Source of the DNA: SZUA-309 sp965232595
Lineage (GTDB): Bacteria; Pseudomonadota; Gammaproteobacteria; Pseudomonadales; Azotimanducaceae
Direction of reading: 5' to 3'
Length of the DNA stretch: 64,000 bases
NCBI GenBank assembly: GCA_965232595.1
Contig: OZ246983.1
Span: 1,612,001 to 1,676,000, forward strand
Below are positions 63,643 through 64,000 of this stretch, piece by piece. A program made the translations under genes and the position numbers. Numbering within the stretch: the first letter of the stretch is position 1; the number at the start of each line of letters is the position of its first letter. The notes beneath the pieces were generated by a model that saw nothing but the letters and a program-made list of their open reading frames with translations, made no database searches and was not told where the DNA came from.

Positions 63643-64000
63643 GTGACTGGCCTGCAGAAAACGGTTGGCCTGTGCCTGGGATTCATTGCCGTGGTGGTGG
63701 GTCTGTTCGTCTACTCCGTGCTCCGCGTACCGGTGCTGACGGATGAGCAGCTGCGCGAGCAGGGTGTGTTCGTGCTGCCGACGCCGCGGGAGATCAGCCC
63801 GATCGCGCTCACCGCGCACACCGGAGAGGCTTTTACGCTTGAGAACCTGCAGGGTCGCTGGACCTTTGCCTTCTTCGGCTTCACCAACTGCCCGGACTTC
63901 TGCCCCACCACCATGGCGGTGATGGGTCAGGCACGCCGGGGGCTGGCTGATGAGGCGTTTCAGGGCCTTCTGGTGACCGTCGATCCGGAGCGGGACACGA
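63643..64000 (+). CDS. SCO1/SenC family copper chaperone (3' end outside window)
   Basis: At least 119 residues: an N-terminal membrane helix (VGLCLGFIAVVVGLFVYSVL) and the thioredoxin-fold copper motif FTNCPDFCPTTM. GTG start 3 bases after the ctaB stop. Likely delivers copper to CuA of CoxB. It runs off the right edge. Confidence 0.93.
   Translation, partial: MTGLQKTVGLCLGFIAVVVGLFVYSVLRVPVLTDEQLREQGVFVLPTPREISPIALTAHTGEAFTLENLQGRWTFAFFGFTNCPDFCPTTMAVMGQARRGLADEAFQGLLVTVDPERDT

Overview
This is a high-G+C chromosomal segment around a replication origin of a gammaproteobacterium. The order rpmH-rnpA-yidD-yidC-mnmE-mnmG-rsmG-parA-parB-atp operon-glmU-glmS on one side of oriC and dnaA-dnaN-recF-gyrB on the other resembles Pseudomonas and related orders. 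So do spoT-ridA-recG, gyrB/acyltransferase/gmhB/tag/lauroyltransferase, and def-fmt-rsmB-trkA. I cannot name the genus. No tRNA, rRNA, insertion sequence, prophage or CRISPR array was seen.

Layout, left to right. Positions 1-6035 hold the 3' part of spoT, ridA, recG, a dicarboxylate-type symporter, a short rubredoxin and ubiA. Positions 6077-11103 hold the most accessory-looking part: a TRAP transporter (dctQ, dctM on +; dctP on -) wrapped around an amidohydrolase and a crotonase, probably an uptake-plus-catabolism unit. Then come uvrD, a secreted S9 peptidase and a D-2-hydroxyacid dehydrogenase. Positions 16425-35776 are almost entirely minus-strand, pointing away from oriC: glmS, glmU, atpCDGAHFEBI, parB, parA, rsmG, mnmG, mnmE, yidC, yidD, rnpA, rpmH. 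The likely oriC lies at about 35880-36260, followed by a long non-coding dnaA leader. From 36851 the leading strand is plus: dnaA, dnaN, recF, gyrB. Next are lipid A/phospholipid acyltransferases, gmhB, tag, the Trk potassium system, rsmB-fmt-def, a LysM protein, dprA, purE, tsaC, aroE and a small zinc protein. The right end is a cytochrome c oxidase cluster (coxB, coxA, ctaG, coxC, a DUF2909-type gene, SURF1, an accessory membrane protein, ctaB, a partial sco).

The best second-look items are: parA is broken by a one-base frameshift exactly at a perfect inverted repeat; recF carries two parS sites in the same reading frame (one perfect 16-mer, one with a perfect 14-base core); rsmB has no ATG/GTG/TTG start and seems to begin at CTG; the crotonase lacks both classical catalytic glutamates; heme A synthase (ctaA), glyQS and purK are absent from places where relatives often keep them; and the dnaA leader is unusually long. 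I did not find a convincing wholly new multi-gene system. The TRAP/amidohydrolase/crotonase block is the closest candidate for an uncharacterised pathway.
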